From assembly GCA_937934655.1 (NCBI GenBank), contig CALGZB010000031.1:1-52187 (forward strand): 52,187 nucleotides of DNA. Reading direction: 5' to 3'. The position numbers were made by a program, and so were the translations under genes. This DNA is from an uncultured Acidimicrobiales bacterium (GTDB taxonomy: Bacteria > Actinomycetota > Acidimicrobiia > Acidimicrobiales > SHLQ01). Below, one piece after another: positions 23,693-32,271 of this stretch (position 1 is the first letter of the stretch; each line of letters begins with the position of its first letter). The notes under the pieces are model-generated. The model saw nothing but the letters and a program-made list of their open reading frames with translations, made no database searches and was not told the DNA's origin.

Positions 23693-24288
23693 CAACTACG
23701 ACGTTCGCACAGGTCGGCGACCAACTTTGGTGGTACGTGGCACGAGCGGGTGGCATCGTTGCCCTCGTGCTCGCCGCAAGCTCCATCATTTGGGGTCTTT
23801 TGTTGTCCAGCGGGTTCCTCGAACGAACCCCAACCAAACGTTGGCTCAAGAACGTCCATAGTTGGCTCGGCGGACTGACCGTCACGTTCACCGCTGTCCA
23901 TATTCTCGGCCTCCGACTCGATAGCTACATCGAGTACTCCATTGCCGACCTTTTCATCCCCTTCGTCGCAACGGAGCGCCCAGGGGCTCTTCCCATTGCG
24001 TGGGGAATCGTTACCTTCTACCTCCTGCTCGCCGTGCAAGGCACGTCGCTACTCATGCGCCGCTTGCCGCGAACGTGGTGGCGGGCAATTCACCTGACCA
24101 GCTACGGAATCCTCGGGATGGGGATTACCCACGGAGCCACCGCCGGAACCGATGCAACCAATCCGCTCTACCTCGGCAGCATTCTGATGCTCGGGTTCAG
24201 TACGGTGTTCTTGTTGACCTACCGAATTCTGACCTCACGAAAGGTTCGAAAAGGGACGCACAACGCAGACGGGAAGCCAGCATCATGA
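23689..24288 (+). CDS. Ferric-reductase-like haem membrane protein
   Basis: 199 residues from ATG at the apbE-like stop (ATGA). Five or six hydrophobic segments are visible, e.g. GGIVALVLAASSIIWGLLLS. Two transmembrane segments each carry a His pair spaced by 12-13 residues (NVHSWLGGLTVTFTAVH and WRAIHLTSYGILGMGITHG), the bis-His haem b arrangement of the ferric reductase / NOX / MsrQ superfamily. No cytoplasmic FAD or NADPH domain is attached, so an electron donor must come from elsewhere. It probably moves electrons across the membrane to a metal or a flavinylated protein. Overlaps the response-regulator start by 4 nt. Confidence 0.85.
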   Translation: MTTTTFAQVGDQLWWYVARAGGIVALVLAASSIIWGLLLSSGFLERTPTKRWLKNVHSWLGGLTVTFTAVHILGLRLDSYIEYSIADLFIPFVATERPGALPIAWGIVTFYLLLAVQGTSLLMRRLPRTWWRAIHLTSYGILGMGITHGATAGTDATNPLYLGSILMLGFSTVFLLTYRILTSRKVRKGTHNADGKPAS

Positions 24289-24965
24289 GACTCCTTGTGA
24301 TTGAGGACGAAGAACTCCTCGCCGCATCGATCAAAGCCGGGCTCGAAGAAGAAGGCTTCGCTGTCGATGTCGCTCACGACGGCGAGGTCGGGCTCTGGCA
24401 CATCCAGGAACACTCCTACGACGCGGTCATCCTCGACCTGATGTTGCCAAAGGTCAACGGCTACAAGGTCTGCGCATCACTACGTGAGCAGGGCAATTGG
24501 GTGCCGATTCTCATGCTGACGGCAAAGACCGGCGAGTGGGATGTTGCCGAGGGTCTCGACACAGGCGCCGACGATTACCTCACCAAGCCCTTTAGTTTCG
24601 TGATTCTCCTCGCCCGGATCCGGGCGCTCCTGCGGCGAGGAACAACCGAACGGCCGGCGGTTATGCAGGCCGGTGGCCTTCAGCTAGATCCGGCTACTCG
24701 TTCGGTTGAGATCGACGGGCGGCCCGTCGACTTCACCGCCAAAGAGTTCGCGGTCCTTCACTTCCTTATGCGCCACGCTGGCGAAGTCGTGTCCAAGACC
24801 GACATCGTCGAGAACGTCTGGGACGTGGAGTTCGACAGTGACCTCAACATCGTTGAGGTGTACGTCGGGTCGCTTCGCAAGAAGCTCGGCAAAGGTGCGA
24901 TCGAGACAATTCGCGGGGCCGGTTACCGTCTCTCCGACGACGCCACCGGGAACGTCACCGAATGA
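24285..24965 (+). CDS. OmpR/PhoB-family response regulator (first system)
   Basis: 226 residues. Receiver domain with acidic pair E7-D8, phospho-acceptor D51 (AVILDLMLPK), T79 and K101 (DDYLTKPFSF). A winged-helix DNA-binding domain fills the second half (FTAKEFAVLHFLMRHAGEVV; VEVYVGSLRKKLG; IRGAGYRLSDD). It is translationally coupled to the haem protein before it and the kinase after it (both ATGA), so it very likely controls, or is tuned by, the redox module. Confidence 0.97.
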   Translation: MRLLVIEDEELLAASIKAGLEEEGFAVDVAHDGEVGLWHIQEHSYDAVILDLMLPKVNGYKVCASLREQGNWVPILMLTAKTGEWDVAEGLDTGADDYLTKPFSFVILLARIRALLRRGTTERPAVMQAGGLQLDPATRSVEIDGRPVDFTAKEFAVLHFLMRHAGEVVSKTDIVENVWDVEFDSDLNIVEVYVGSLRKKLGKGAIETIRGAGYRLSDDATGNVTE

Positions 24966-26329
24966 GCCGGTTCACGAAGTTTCGCCCCTCGGAGTCGATA
25001 CGAAGCCGTCTCACGCTCCTCAGCACCGGGGTGTTGTTTCTCGGTCTGGTCCTCGGCGCAGTCGCCTTTGACCTGCTCCTCCAGAATCAACTGGTGAAGA
25101 ACCTCGACCAGCAACTGACCACCCAGGCCCTCGACCGGGTGCTTGCTATCGATGCCGGCCTCGACCCCGCAACCCAGCTCGAGACGGCGCAACGAGAAAC
25201 CGCCGTTGCCGTCTTCGACTCGACCGGCGTTGCTCTAGCCAGCAGTGGCTTCCACATTCCGAGCCAAGTAGCCGATCTCATAGAGGGTTCGCCCAGCACA
25301 GCAAGTGTGGATCTCATAGAAGTCGGCGAGAACGAGATCGAGCGCTACGACCTACGGGTCGTAGCCGCGCAAGGCACCGTCGCCAAGGTCGTCGTTGGCT
25401 CCGAACTCGAGCCTGTCGAGAAAACCCGAGGCGCCGCAAGAAGGTTGCTCTCCATTGGGGTGCCGGTGCTTACGCTGGCTGGCGCGTCCCTCCTTTGGCT
25501 CGTTGTTGGTCGATCCCTTCGACCGGTCGAACAACTCCGACTCGATGCGCAACGCATCTACGAAAGCAGCCCACACGGCATCTCCGATGGACGAGTGCGC
25601 CAGCCGGACTCCTCCGATGAGATCAGCCGATTGGCAACGACTCTGAACGACATGCTCGAGCGACTCGAACGAAGCTCCAACGCGCTTCGAAGATTCGTTT
25701 CAGATTCGTCCCATGAACTACGCAGTCCAATTGCAAACATTCGGGCCCGGGTCGAAACCGGCGGCGTCGATGACTGGACCAACATCCAATCAGATGTCGT
25801 CGGCGAGGTAGAACGCGTTGAGGGGATCGTGAACGACTTGACCTATCTCGCCCGGAGCGACGAGGGGCGAGCCGTTCAGAACCCCGAACGAGTCGAACTC
25901 GACGAGATCTTGTTCGAAGAGGCTGCCCGGCTTCAGCAACGGGGCCAAGTTCGCGTCGACGCCAGCGCTATCGAGCCGGTCGTGCTTCGGGTCGATCGTA
26001 TGCAGACCCAACGCCTCATCCGGAACCTCGTCGACAATGCCGAACGACACGCTGACGCTTTGGTCCGGCTGACCGTGATTGAAGTCGAGGAAGGAAAAGC
26101 CATCATCACGATCGAAGACGACGGCGAGGGCATCTCCCCCGCCGATCGACAGCGAGTGTTCGAACGTTTTGCCCGGGTTGATGAGTCACGTCACAGAAAG
26201 ACCGGCGGCACAGGACTAGGACTGGCGATCGTGAAAGATATTGCCGAACGCCACGGTGGTTCGGCGACCGTCGAGGGCTCAGATCTCGGGGGAGCCAAGT
26301 TCACCATCGAGATCAGCGGCCATCACTAG
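24962..26329 (+). CDS. Sensor histidine kinase (first system)
   Basis: 455 residues. Membrane segment about 18-42 (LTLLSTGVLFLGLVLGAVAF), an extracytoplasmic sensor region of about 120 residues, a second membrane segment (about 160-183, ending LLWLVVGRSL), a HAMP domain, the HisKA phospho-His H251 (SDSSHELRSPIANIRARVE), then an ATPase domain with N box (LIRNLVDNAERH), G1 DDGEGIS and G2 GGTGLGLAIVKDIAERHGG. The sensor sits in the periplasm-like space where the redox chemistry would occur. Partner of the preceding regulator by 4-nt overlap. 93 nt separate it from the second system. Confidence 0.96.
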   Translation: MSRFTKFRPSESIRSRLTLLSTGVLFLGLVLGAVAFDLLLQNQLVKNLDQQLTTQALDRVLAIDAGLDPATQLETAQRETAVAVFDSTGVALASSGFHIPSQVADLIEGSPSTASVDLIEVGENEIERYDLRVVAAQGTVAKVVVGSELEPVEKTRGAARRLLSIGVPVLTLAGASLLWLVVGRSLRPVEQLRLDAQRIYESSPHGISDGRVRQPDSSDEISRLATTLNDMLERLERSSNALRRFVSDSSHELRSPIANIRARVETGGVDDWTNIQSDVVGEVERVEGIVNDLTYLARSDEGRAVQNPERVELDEILFEEAARLQQRGQVRVDASAIEPVVLRVDRMQTQRLIRNLVDNAERHADALVRLTVIEVEEGKAIITIEDDGEGISPADRQRVFERFARVDESRHRKTGGTGLGLAIVKDIAERHGGSATVEGSDLGGAKFTIEISGHH

Positions 26330-26422
26330 CAGCGCCGATCGCACACAAAAATCTGCACTCTGCACAAGATCCTCACATACTGTCCGGGACTTCCTCATCT
26401 TCGGTCCGTACTCTGGGGAAGC

Positions 26423-27103
26423 GTGCAGCAACGAGCAAGAATTCTCATCATCGAAGACGAAGCCGACATTGCCAACGCCGTGGCCGACCGACTTCGCAGC
26501 GAAGGCCACACGGTGTACCAGGCCGCCGACGGGATACAGGGGGTCGAGTCGTTTCGAAGTCTTAAGCCTGACCTTGTCGTCCTCGACCTGATGTTGCCGG
26601 GGATGTCTGGGCACGAGGTGTGCAAAATCATTCAGACCGAGCGTCGGACACCGGTTCTCATGCTCACTGCGCTCGACGACGAAACCGACGTCCTAGTGGG
26701 CCTCAAGCTCGGAGCCGACGACTACGTCACGAAACCGTTCAGCCCACGTGAACTCGCGGCGCGAGTGGAAGCGATCCTTCGACGAGTCAACGGCGACCAA
26801 GACCGCAGTAGCGCTCTGCACTGTTGTGATCTTGAGATCGACATCGACTCACGTCGGGTCACCCGTGACGGCGCCGAGGTGCATCTCACGCCCACCGAGT
26901 TCGACCTGCTCCTCGGCTTAGCGAAGGCAAACGGCACGGTGCTCACCCGTGAGGACCTTCTCACCTCGGTGTGGGGTTATCCGGATGGATCCGGGGCCCG
27001 CACTGTCGACAGCCATATCCGGTCGCTTCGACGGAAACTGGGCGACCACGTGATCCGCACGGTGCACGGTGTCGGCTACGCAATCGGCGACCAAGCGGCG
27101 TGA
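26423..27103 (+). CDS. OmpR/PhoB-family response regulator (second system)
   Basis: 226 residues from GTG (VQQRARILIIEDEADIANAV). Receiver with E11-D12, phospho-acceptor D55 (LVVLDLMLPGMSG) and K104 (DDYVTKPFSPRELAARVE), then a winged helix (LTPTEFDLLLGLAKANG; VDSHIRSLRRKLG; VHGVGYAIGD). It overlaps the next kinase gene by GTGA. Only moderately similar to the regulator 2 kb upstream, so this looks like an independent system and not a recent duplication. Confidence 0.96.
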   Translation: MQQRARILIIEDEADIANAVADRLRSEGHTVYQAADGIQGVESFRSLKPDLVVLDLMLPGMSGHEVCKIIQTERRTPVLMLTALDDETDVLVGLKLGADDYVTKPFSPRELAARVEAILRRVNGDQDRSSALHCCDLEIDIDSRRVTRDGAEVHLTPTEFDLLLGLAKANGTVLTREDLLTSVWGYPDGSGARTVDSHIRSLRRKLGDHVIRTVHGVGYAIGDQAA

Positions 27104-28230
27104 GCGCTGTGAGGCCCGGTGGCGGCGACCCGCGGCCTTCGTGGCCGGGGAACGAAAAGAGCAGTTCTGATCGCGTTTCACCACCTTCACGGGGGCGTGG
27201 CGCGAAAATTTCGGGGCCTTTGGCGGCTATTCCTTCTCTGAAGGCCAAGTTCAGCATTGTGATTGTCGCCGCGGTGGTGATGACGTTTCTTCTCACATGG
27301 CTGGGGTTTGGACTCGACTGGCCATTCCTGGTCCGCCCGATCATCGCCGTCGGCTTGGCCCTTCTTATGGTGCAGGTCCTGGCGCGAGGAGCCACCTCGC
27401 CGCTTCGCGAGATGATGACCGCCACCGAAGCCATGAGCACCGGCGATTACTCGGCCCGAGTCGAAACGGCGTCTCGTGACGAGGTTGGCTCGCTCGCCAC
27501 GGCGTTCAACGCTATGGCGGCCCAACTCGACGCGGTCGAAAAACAGCGCCGGGACCTCGTCGCCAATGTAAGCCACGAACTACGTACCCCCATCGCTGCA
27601 CTTCAGGTGAACCTCGAGAACTTGGTCGATGGGGTCACCGAACCCGACGACGCCTCGCTTGGGGTCATGCTCCGTCAGACCGAACGGCTCGGCCGGCTGG
27701 TCAGCCAGCTACTCAGTTTGGCCCGGCTTGAAGCAGGCGCTGTCCCGCTTGACCTCGCGCCTGTAGCGCTCAAACAACTCGCCGATCGGGTCTGCGAAGA
27801 AGCCCTACTCGCGAACGATGTACCGCCCGTGACCATCGACATGCCCGATGACCTTTCAATCATCGGCGATGGCGAGCGGCTCCATCAGGTGTTCGCCAAC
27901 CTCGTCGACAACGCTCGGCGCTTCTCCCCCAAAGATCGCCCGGTAGCAATCAGCGGGTCCGTGACCTCCGACGGCTCACACGTCGAGATTCGGGTGACCG
28001 ACGAAGGCCCCGGCATCCCACCTGGCCAACAAGATCAAGTCTTCGAACGGTTCCATCGAGTCGATGAGCACCGATCGCAAGCGAAAGGTGGGACCGGCCT
28101 CGGCCTCGCCATCGTGAAATGGATCGTCGAACTCCACGGCGGCTCCATCCACGCAACCGAGAATCAACCCAACGGTTGCGCCATGGTGCTTCGCCTTCCG
28201 ACGAAACCGGCTCCGACGCCTACCGCATAA
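27100..28230 (+). CDS. Sensor histidine kinase (second system)
   Basis: 376 residues from GTG at the regulator stop (GTGA). After a polar N-terminus of about 40 residues come two close hydrophobic segments (SIVIVAAVVMTFLLTWLGFG and VRPIIAVGLALLMVQVLA) with almost no loop, so it may sense within the membrane. HAMP follows, then phospho-His H159 (VANVSHELRTPIAALQVNLE), N box (VFANLVDNARRF), DEGPGIP and GGTGLGLAIVKWIVELHGG. It ends 11 nt from the converging DtxR-family gene. Confidence 0.94.
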   Translation: MSAVRPGGGDPRPSWPGNEKSSSDRVSPPSRGRGAKISGPLAAIPSLKAKFSIVIVAAVVMTFLLTWLGFGLDWPFLVRPIIAVGLALLMVQVLARGATSPLREMMTATEAMSTGDYSARVETASRDEVGSLATAFNAMAAQLDAVEKQRRDLVANVSHELRTPIAALQVNLENLVDGVTEPDDASLGVMLRQTERLGRLVSQLLSLARLEAGAVPLDLAPVALKQLADRVCEEALLANDVPPVTIDMPDDLSIIGDGERLHQVFANLVDNARRFSPKDRPVAISGSVTSDGSHVEIRVTDEGPGIPPGQQDQVFERFHRVDEHRSQAKGGTGLGLAIVKWIVELHGGSIHATENQPNGCAMVLRLPTKPAPTPTA

Positions 28231-28241
28231 ACCTTCGGGAC

Positions 28242-28913
28242 TTACCCGACGGTGACAAGGATGCGGGCAGAAGCGAACGCGCCGACACCCACATGAGCAC
28301 CCTCGATTTCGACGGTTGTTGTTCCGTCGGGCGACGATGCGGTGACGACACCGGCATTACCGGGGAGCAATGCCGCTTCCTCGAGGAACGCCAGAAGTCC
28401 ATCGGTGAACTCCAGTTCCTCAGGAATACGACGCACAACAAAGCTGTCTCCGACCGACACGCCGCTGAGCGCCGTGGAATCCACCGGCGCCTGATAGTCC
28501 GACCCGGGGATCGGGTTGCCATGGGGGCACGTTGTGGGGTCGTTGAGGACCCGAACGAGGGCTTCCTCGACCGGGCGAGAGATGACGTGCTCCCACTTGC
28601 CGGCCTCATGATGGGCGTCGGTCCAAGACAGTCCGAGGATGTCGGTAAGAAAGCGCTCGGCAAGACGGTGACGGCGCACGACCTGATTGGCCAAGGCCAC
28701 GCCGTCGTCGGTGAGGTCGATGATGCCAGCGTCGACCTGTACGAGGCCCTCGCGCTGCATCTTGTGAACCATCTCCGACACGGCCGGGCGGGACACGTCG
28801 AGCCGCTCGGCGATACGCGCCTGAATGACCTCGACGCCGTCCTCGGCAAGTTCGAAAATGGTCTCGCAGTATTCCTCGAAAGCGGGATGATACTCCGGGG
28901 TCTCGTAAGCCAT
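28242..28913 (-). CDS. DtxR/MntR-family metal-dependent regulator with altered metal ligands
   Basis: 223 residues from ATG (MAYETPEYHPAFEEYCETIF). N-terminal HTH (IAERLDVSRPAVSEMVHKM), dimer and metal-binding domain (VVRRHRLAERFLTDILGLSW) and C-terminal SH3-like FeoA domain. By alignment to IdeR/DtxR, the Met10 position is E14 and the Cys102 position is G105 (HHEAGKWEHV), while H82, E86, H101, E108 and H109 keep the other ligands. E14 and E17 resemble MntR's D8 and E11. Metal preference may therefore differ from classic Fe(II) repressors. It converges on the redox/two-component module and lies downstream of adk behind a hairpin. Confidence 0.93.
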   Translation of the reverse strand: MAYETPEYHPAFEEYCETIFELAEDGVEVIQARIAERLDVSRPAVSEMVHKMQREGLVQVDAGIIDLTDDGVALANQVVRRHRLAERFLTDILGLSWTDAHHEAGKWEHVISRPVEEALVRVLNDPTTCPHGNPIPGSDYQAPVDSTALSGVSVGDSFVVRRIPEELEFTDGLLAFLEEAALLPGNAGVVTASSPDGTTTVEIEGAHVGVGAFASARILVTVG

Positions 28914-28936
28914 ACCGAGCAGCCTAGTCGGCACTT

Positions 28937-28979
28937 CTTCGTGTCGACCGGTGTTAGCTACCGGTCAGCCGACACGAAG
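28937..28979 (-). terminator. Hairpin between adk and the DtxR-family gene
   Basis: Outer arms CTTCGTGTCG / CGACACGAAG (perfect 10 bp) and inner ACCGGT / ACCGGT arms around a 7-nt loop, with a 4-nt bulge. It begins 6 nt after the adk stop on the minus strand. No U-run follows, so it may be a terminator, an attenuator for the regulator gene, or an mRNA end protector. Confidence 0.6.
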
Positions 28980-28984
28980 GGCGG

Positions 28985-29545
28985 TTAGACCAACGGATCT
29001 ATGACCGACCGAAGGCGAGAAAAGACGTCGTCCTCTTCGCCAACCCCATCGACAACTTCAAGGATGCCCCGATCGCCGAACCACTCGAGAAGCGGTGCGG
29101 TCTGGGCCTCGTAGAGTTCGAGACGACGAGCGATTCCCTCAGGCGTATCGTCGGCTCGGCCTCGTTCGACCATCCGACTCGTCACGACCTCGACGGCAAC
29201 ATCGAGGTTGACCGCCAAAGTAAGTCCGCCGTCGCCGAGCATCGCTTCAAGCGCCTCTGCTTGATCCGGGGTTCGAGGGAAGCCGTCGAGCAGGACACCG
29301 CGAGAAAGCACATCGTCTTTCTGCAAGCGCTCGGCGACAATGCCATTCATGATGTCGTCGGGCACGAGTTCGCCAGCGTCCATCAGTTCGCCGGCAGCAA
29401 TGCCGAGCTCTGTTCCTTCTTCACGCGCCGCACGGAGCATGTCGCCAGTCGAAACATGGACACACCCGTACTGACCAACGAGATGGGCACACTGCGTGCC
29501 TTTGCCGGAGCCTTGACGGCCGAGGATTACCATTCGTAGCGCCAT
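28985..29545 (-). CDS. adk: Adenylate kinase (short, lidless form)
   Basis: 186 residues. It interconverts ATP + AMP with 2 ADP. P-loop GRQGSGKGTQ; AMP-site STGDMLRAA and GVLLDGFPRTPDQAEALE; Arg-rich RMVERGRADDTPEGIARRLE. The zinc or LID insertion is absent (short type, as in other actinobacteria). It follows secY by 3 nt, the usual secY-adk pair. The next expected gene, map, is missing. Confidence 0.97.
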   Translation of the reverse strand: MALRMVILGRQGSGKGTQCAHLVGQYGCVHVSTGDMLRAAREEGTELGIAAGELMDAGELVPDDIMNGIVAERLQKDDVLSRGVLLDGFPRTPDQAEALEAMLGDGGLTLAVNLDVAVEVVTSRMVERGRADDTPEGIARRLELYEAQTAPLLEWFGDRGILEVVDGVGEEDDVFSRLRSVIDPLV

Positions 29546-29548
29546 TGG

Positions 29549-30865
29549 CTATTTCAGGAAACCCTCGTAGTTGCGCATCGTCAGCTGGCTGTCGATCTGG
29601 CGCATGGTTTCAAGGGCAACACCGGCGGCGATGAGAATCGAAATACCGACGAAGCCGAAGGTACCTGAGCTACCACCGATTCCCCATCCCATAATCTGCA
29701 TGAAGATCGACGGTACCAGAGCGATGGCCAAGATGAACAAAGCTCCGGGCAGAGTAATTCGGGCAAGTACCTTGGCCAGGTAACGCTCGGTTTGTGGACC
29801 TGGGCGAATTCCGGGGATGAAGCCACCCTGCTTACGAATGGTGTCGGCTTGTTTGGCCGGGTCAAACGTAATGGCGGTGTAGAAGTAGGCGAATCCGACG
29901 ATCAATGCGCCGAAGATCACGTAGTAGTACGGGCTATCGGGACGGCTGAGCTCGTCGTTGACCCAGTTGCGGAAGCCTTCCCACGGCAACGTCACTGCGA
30001 GCAGCTGGGGAAGGTACAGCACAGAGCTGGCGAAGATGATGGGGATAACACCCGACTGGTTGACCTTGAGCGGAATGTAGGTGTTCTGGCCGCCGTACAT
30101 CTTGCGACCCACAACGCGCTTGGCGAAGCTGACGGGGATCCGACGCTGCCCTTGCTCGACGAACACGATGGCGGCGACGAGGAAGAGGATCATCAAGATG
30201 AAGACGATGAGAGCGACGGTGCCGTTCTCTTCGTACACCGCAAGACCCTGGAAAGGGAATGAGGCGACAACCGAAGCGAAGATGATCAGCGACATTCCGT
30301 TGCCGATACCGCGCTGGGTAATGAGCTCACCCATCCACATGAGCAAAGCGGTGCCAGCGGTGAGGGTAAGAACCACCAGCGAAACCGTTGCCGGTGTGAA
30401 GTTTGGAAGCAGGTCGATGCCGGTACCACCACTGTTGGTGATGGAGTTGCTGGGGTTATGGAACAAGAAGGCGAAACTCGTGGACTGAATCACCGCAATA
30501 GCGATGGTGAGATACCGAGTCCACTGGGTGATCTTGCGTTGCCCGACTGCGCCCTGTTGCTGCCATTGCTCGATCTTGGGAATAACAACGCCCAAGATCT
30601 GCATGATGATCGAGGCGGTGATGTACGGCATGATGCCCAGCGCAAATACTGCGAACTGGGTGAGTGCCGAGCCCGAGAACAGCGACAGAACGGCCAAGAT
30701 GCCGCCCTGGTTGGCGTTCTGGCGGAGCAGTTCGACGGCTGCAAAGTCGATACCGGGCGCTGGAATAAACGAACCCAGTCGATACAGGGCCAGAACAGCA
30801 AGGGTGAAGAGGATCTTTGTTCGAAGATCCGCAACCCGGAACATGTTGGGAATGTTGGCGAGCAC
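29549..30865 (-). CDS. secY: Protein translocase subunit SecY
   Basis: 438 residues from GTG (VLANIPNMFRVADLRTKILF), with GAGG upstream. A longer frame exists, but family alignment and the ribosome-binding site favour this start. Ten hydrophobic spans form the Sec channel, e.g. ILFTLAVLALYRLGSFIPAP (TM1, plug region next), GEQ-type loop, KPFxxx-like cytosolic loop GRKMYGGQNTYIPLKVNQSG and PGIRPGPQTERYL. Between rplO and adk as usual. The 118-bp space upstream holds strong hairpins. Confidence 0.97.
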   Translation of the reverse strand: MLANIPNMFRVADLRTKILFTLAVLALYRLGSFIPAPGIDFAAVELLRQNANQGGILAVLSLFSGSALTQFAVFALGIMPYITASIIMQILGVVIPKIEQWQQQGAVGQRKITQWTRYLTIAIAVIQSTSFAFLFHNPSNSITNSGGTGIDLLPNFTPATVSLVVLTLTAGTALLMWMGELITQRGIGNGMSLIIFASVVASFPFQGLAVYEENGTVALIVFILMILFLVAAIVFVEQGQRRIPVSFAKRVVGRKMYGGQNTYIPLKVNQSGVIPIIFASSVLYLPQLLAVTLPWEGFRNWVNDELSRPDSPYYYVIFGALIVGFAYFYTAITFDPAKQADTIRKQGGFIPGIRPGPQTERYLAKVLARITLPGALFILAIALVPSIFMQIMGWGIGGSSGTFGFVGISILIAAGVALETMRQIDSQLTMRNYEGFLK

Positions 30866-30924
30866 TACTACCTCTGCATCGTTCTTTTGGCCGAGTGGTC
30901 GGCCGTGTACCAAAAGCTCTTACT

Positions 30925-30980
30925 GACCATATCGGGATAGGTCCCGTTATGGTCCGCGGACCGGGGGTTTCAACCCCCGG
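30925..30980 (-). promoter_or_regulatory. Stacked hairpins in the rplO-secY intergenic region
   Basis: Three inverted repeats lie between the rplO stop and secY. CCGGGGGTT/AACCCCCGG at 30961-30980 is 3 nt past the rplO stop; the 12-nt palindrome GGTCCGCGGACC is at 30951-30962; a 13-bp stem with one mismatch (30925-30937 with 30942-30954) has a 4-nt loop. The last two share bases, so they are mutually exclusive, as in an attenuator. They could reduce transcription into secY or adjust its expression relative to the ribosomal genes. Confidence 0.6.
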
Positions 30981-30983
30981 AAA

Positions 30984-31469
30984 CTAACGGTTGGTGAGCG
31001 CGTTGCCCTGTGCAGGCGGACGTCGATCGCCGTATGGCTTCTCGACGAGTTCAGTGGTTCCACCGGCGGCGGTGATGGCCGCTTCTGCGCTTGCCGAAAA
31101 AGCATGCGCCTTGACGGTTACTGCACGGGTCAGTTCGCCACGTCCGAGCACCTTTACCAGCGAACCCTTACCGACGAGACCGTTGGCAAGAAGCGACTCG
31201 GGAGTCACTTCAGCAAGACCGGAGTCTTCGATGGTGTCAAGGTTGATCGCTTGGTAATCGATACGGAACGGGTTGTTGAAACCTCGGAGCTTTGGAACAC
31301 GCTGGTGGAGGGGCATCTGGCCACCCTCGAAACCAAGTCGAACGGTGTTACGAGCGCGCTGGCCCTTGCTACCGCGACCAGACGTCTTACCCTTGCTACC
31401 GATTCCTCGGCCGACGCGCTTGCGTCGCTTCGTTGAGCCCTCAGCGGGCTTCAGATCATGAACCTTCAT
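30984..31469 (-). CDS. rplO: 50S ribosomal protein L15
   Basis: 161 residues. Glycine-rich basic N-terminus ([20 protein letters not shown]), [20 protein letters not shown], and a C-terminal SPECIFIC strand region ([20 protein letters not shown]). A late 50S assembly protein. Begins immediately after the rpmD stop. A short extra tail ([19 protein letters not shown]) extends beyond the usual end. Confidence 0.97.
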   Translation of the reverse strand: MKVHDLKPAEGSTKRRKRVGRGIGSKGKTSGRGSKGQRARNTVRLGFEGGQMPLHQRVPKLRGFNNPFRIDYQAINLDTIEDSGLAEVTPESLLANGLVGKGSLVKVLGRGELTRAVTVKAHAFSASAEAAITAAGGTTELVEKPYGDRRPPAQGNALTNR

Positions 31470-31649
31470 CTATTTTTCCTCGACCTTCACAAGGTGGGGA
31501 ACCCGGGCAATCATGCCGCGGACAACGTCGTTGTCCTCATGGGTACGTGATTTGCCGATGCCACGAAGACCAAGCGCACGGAGTGTTCCGCGCTGCTTTG
31601 GCTTGCAACCAATCGAACTACGAACTTGGGTTACGGTAATTTCAGCCAC
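31470..31649 (-). CDS. rpmD: 50S ribosomal protein L30
   Basis: 59 residues from GTG: (M)[18 protein letters not shown], then [20 protein letters not shown] and [18 protein letters not shown]. This is the bacterial short form of L30. The GTG overlaps the rpsE stop by 8 nt (GTGGCTGA), so translation is coupled. The stop abuts the rplO start. Confidence 0.97.
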   Translation of the reverse strand: MAEITVTQVRSSIGCKPKQRGTLRALGLRGIGKSRTHEDNDVVRGMIARVPHLVKVEEK

Positions 31650-32271
31650 GCGACGCTCCTGCTTCGTGTGATGCGCCGCTCTCGCTCTCGCGGTAGGCCT
31701 TCAAGAGACCTGCGGGCATGAATTCGTCGGCATCAAGACCGCGAAGTGCGGCGATCTCGTCCGGACGCTTCAACGATGCAAGACCGTTGATGGTCGCCCG
31801 AGCGACGTTGATGTGGTTTGGCGAACCAAGGGACTTGCAAAGCACGTCGTGCACGCCAGCCTCTTCGAGAATGATACGAGCCGCACCGCCGGCGATAACA
31901 CCGGTACCGGGAGCAGCAGGCTTCAGAAGCACACGACCGGCGCCCATGATGCCGATGACCGGGTGAACGATGGTCGAACCAGCGAGCGGAACATCAAAGA
32001 CGTTGCGCTTTGCCTCTTCGGTACCCTTCTGGATTGCCAGAGGGACCTCTTTGGCTTTGCCGTATCCGAGACCAACGCGGCCAAAGCCGTCGCCGATCAC
32101 TACGAGGGCGGTGAAGGAGAACCGTCGACCACCCTTGACGACCTTTGCAACACGGTTGATATTGATAACCCGTGAGTCACGAAGAAGGCCAGGGCCACTT
32201 GGGCGCTCGCGCTCTTCACGCTGGTTGCGATCGTTGCGGTTGTTGTTTCGTTGCTGTGGTTGTTCTGCCAT
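31642..32271 (-). CDS. rpsE: 30S ribosomal protein S5
   Basis: 209 residues. The N-terminal extension is Asn/Arg-rich and low-complexity ([20 protein letters not shown]). The double-stranded RNA-binding and S5 C domains follow ([40 protein letters not shown]). It affects decoding accuracy and mRNA helicase activity. 1-nt overlap with rplR, 8-nt with rpmD. Confidence 0.97.
   Translation of the reverse strand: MAEQPQQRNNNRNDRNQREERERPSGPGLLRDSRVININRVAKVVKGGRRFSFTALVVIGDGFGRVGLGYGKAKEVPLAIQKGTEEAKRNVFDVPLAGSTIVHPVIGIMGAGRVLLKPAAPGTGVIAGGAARIILEEAGVHDVLCKSLGSPNHINVARATINGLASLKRPDEIAALRGLDADEFMPAGLLKAYRESESGASHEAGASRG

Noticed and set aside
24285-28230. Recent duplication of one two-component system into two
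   Set aside because: Receiver and kinase sequences differ throughout, and the two kinases have different sensor topologies.
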